Shown here one piece after another: positions 62,500 through 64,000 of a stretch of 64,000 bases of DNA. Made by a program: the position numbers and the translations under genes. The stretch's first letter is position 1. Each line of letters starts with the position of its first letter. Under the pieces are notes generated by a model. The model saw only the letters and a program-made list of their open reading frames with translations. It was not told the origin of the DNA and searched no databases. Origin of the DNA: Actinobacteria bacterium IMCC26207 (lineage in GTDB: Bacteria > Actinomycetota > Acidimicrobiia > Acidimicrobiales > Microtrichaceae); contig LCZK01000006.1 of NCBI GenBank assembly GCA_001025035.1, forward strand, positions 124,001 to 188,000. The letters run 5' to 3'.

Positions 62500-64000
62500 G
62501 TGGCTGATGGACGAGCGAGGCCGAACCCGACTGATGTGACGCGAGTAGAAGCCGCGCCGGTTCAGGGTTTTGTCGGTCTCACACTGTGCGGACGATACGA
62601 GTTGCATGGTCTCATCGGATCGGGTGGCATGGCCCAGGTCTGGGATGCGACTGACTTGATTCTCGGCCGCGAAGTTGCAGTCAAAATACTGCATCCTCAC
62701 CTTTCTGGCGACGAAGCATTCGTCACTCGATTCCGGGCTGAGGCCGTTTCGGCGGCTCGGCTGAGCCATCCAAACATTGTTGGCGTCTACGACACCTGTT
62801 CCGATAACGGCAACGAAGCAATTGTTATGGAGTTGCTCGATGCCACCACCTTGCGCACCTACCTTGACGAGCATCACATCGTTGATTCCGATACCACTAT
62901 TCGCATAGGCCTCCGCCTATTAGATGCCCTTGAGGCTGCCCATCGCGCAGGCCTCGTACATCGAGATGTCAAGCCCTCAAATATCTTGCTGTGTGTAGAT
63001 GGCCGGGTAAAGATCGCCGATTTTGGGATTGCCAAAGCAGAGGACCAAACCGAACTGACTCAGGACGGTGCCTTGGTTGGTACAGCTACCTATTTATCCC
63101 CAGAACAGTTGCTCGGCAACAAAATCGATGGTCGAGCCGACCTCTACTCCCTCGGCATCGTCATGTACGAATGTCTCACTGGCAGAGTCCCGTTTCAAGG
63201 TGACACGGGTGCAGCGGTTGCTCTAGCACGACTTCATTCCGTTCCCCTTGATCCGCGTAGGGTCCGAGCAGATGTTCCCGCCGACTTGGCAGCAACAGTC
63301 ATGCGCACTCTTGAACGAGACCCCGATGATCGCTTCAACTCTGCTGCTGATCTACGGGCGGCACTGCTGAATACAAGTGTTGAGACCCAGCCCGTCAGGA
63401 GCAGGCCCGCTGTACAGATCGACCCCGATCCCACAGATCCGGGTGAGTCATTCGCAAAGTCCGAGCGCAAATGGCTCTATCCGGCGCTGTTTATTCTTCT
63501 GGTTGCCACTGCCTTGGTGATTGCAGGATTACTCGTGCGGGAGACCACCCTCGATGACGAATCCAGCGGCAGTGCGAGCAGCGCAACCACTTCTGTTCCT
63601 GCATCAAGTGAACTCGCCATTGCTGATGCAATCCCGTTTGACCCACAGGGCAAGGGTGAACCCGGAGAAAACAATCAACTCAAAGCAAACGCATTTGACG
63701 GTGACCCGAAGACGGCTTGGCGGACCGAGGGCTACGACACCGCAAACTTCTTTGGCAGTAAGAAGGGCGTAGGCCTTGGGCTGATTCTGGAAGAACCTGC
63801 TCTCATTGATCGGGTACTCATAGAGGGCTCAACAAATGGGTGGAGCGGATCGATCTTTGTGATCGATGCCGAAGATCTAGATGGGGTTGATCCAGCCACA
63901 TCCAAGCCAACTGCAACCTTTCAAGATGTCAGTGGCGCAGTGGATCTTGACTTGACTCAGCTCGACGCATCCCAACGCACCGGTAGTTCTGTTCTGATCT
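62500..64000 (+). CDS. Membrane Ser/Thr protein kinase with extracellular discoidin-like domain (3' end missing)
   Basis: The frame is open to the right edge. The Hanks-type kinase has GSGGMAQVWDA, Lys62 (VAVKIL), HRDVKPSN (His154-Asp156), DFG (Asp174) and an activation loop with TATYLSPEQL. All catalytic residues are present. A helix at about 325-347 (LYPALFILLVATALVIAGLLV) leads to a Ser-rich linker and a jelly-roll-like domain (NQLKANAFDGDPKTAWRTEGYD, VLIEGSTNGWSG), similar to the discoidin-like part of mycobacterial MviN. GTG 62500 (or 62497) follows AGGGA, with TAGCTT upstream. The stretch 62450-62499 holds only this promoter-like box. Confidence 0.85.
   Translation, partial: MADGRARPNPTDVTRVEAAPVQGFVGLTLCGRYELHGLIGSGGMAQVWDATDLILGREVAVKILHPHLSGDEAFVTRFRAEAVSAARLSHPNIVGVYDTCSDNGNEAIVMELLDATTLRTYLDEHHIVDSDTTIRIGLRLLDALEAAHRAGLVHRDVKPSNILLCVDGRVKIADFGIAKAEDQTELTQDGALVGTATYLSPEQLLGNKIDGRADLYSLGIVMYECLTGRVPFQGDTGAAVALARLHSVPLDPRRVRADVPADLAATVMRTLERDPDDRFNSAADLRAALLNTSVETQPVRSRPAVQIDPDPTDPGESFAKSERKWLYPALFILLVATALVIAGLLVRETTLDDESSGSASSATTSVPASSELAIADAIPFDPQGKGEPGENNQLKANAFDGDPKTAWRTEGYDTANFFGSKKGVGLGLILEEPALIDRVLIEGSTNGWSGSIFVIDAEDLDGVDPATSKPTATFQDVSGAVDLDLTQLDASQRTGSSVLI

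Overview
The window reads as chromosomal DNA from an actinobacterium. The evidence is a WhiB-family regulator, a paired ArsA-like ATPase locus, DUF5318 and DUF6049 genes, a replicative helicase gene carrying an intein, and the order rpsF-ssb-rpsR-rplI-dnaB close to a class A penicillin-binding protein and pcnA. Base composition is only moderately GC-rich. An Acidimicrobiia-like (Ilumatobacter-type) lineage is my guess from the gene mix, not a proven assignment. Many start codons sit 6-8 nt downstream of a TANNNT box, which suggests that leaderless transcripts are common.

Layout. 1-5.5 kb: a partial membrane protein, a YidB/DUF937 protein, a DHA2 exporter with an alkylsulfatase-like hydrolase, a divergent nitrilase-family amidohydrolase and a small lipoprotein. 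5.6-9.1 kb: two translationally coupled lipoproteins, a vanadium-type haloperoxidase and an FG-GAP/ASPIC-UnbV protein. 9.2-13.2 kb: VapBC toxin-antitoxin, divergent from a three-gene operon of MoxR ATPase, metallopeptidase-like/VWA protein and a protein of unknown family. 13.3-18.1 kb: SulP anion transporter, a stray FN3 domain, an MFS transporter and an orphan LivK-type binding protein. 18.2-22.5 kb: a Mre11/SbcD-like nuclease with an SMC-like ATPase resembling the YhaO/YhaN pair. 22.6-30 kb: a group 2 sigma-70 factor, a phosphotransferase plus glyoxalase-fold gene, a TetR regulator coupled to a fatty-acid hydroxylase, a DUF222-HNH protein, a repeat-containing membrane protein and a NUDIX hydrolase.

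30-43 kb: WhiB, NfeD and two ArsA/Get3-like ATPases with a receiver-domain protein (the WblA/WhiB4 neighbourhood), tRNA-Pro(CGG), a CAP lipoprotein, MazG, asd, hemW, lysC, a cyclophilin, an S51-like protein lacking its nucleophile, 3-hydroxyacyl-CoA dehydrogenase, aat and an LPG-synthase-like membrane protein. 43-48.5 kb: copper ATPase CopA, whose promoter with a CsoR-like operator lies in the end of a ClC channel gene, then an ABC-F ATPase. 48.5-56.7 kb: dnaB (with intein), rplI, rpsR (with a long acidic tail), ssb, rpsF, panB, a class A PBP and DUF5318. 56.7-64 kb: a methyltransferase, universal stress protein, pcnA, a GNAT protein, DUF6049 and a membrane Ser/Thr kinase that runs off the right edge.

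The right third matches the origin-proximal arrangement known from Streptomyces and, split around oriC, from Mycobacterium. The replication origin is therefore expected beyond the right edge. The most system-like uncharacterised set is the MoxR-VWA-unknown operon at 9.9-13.2 kb.
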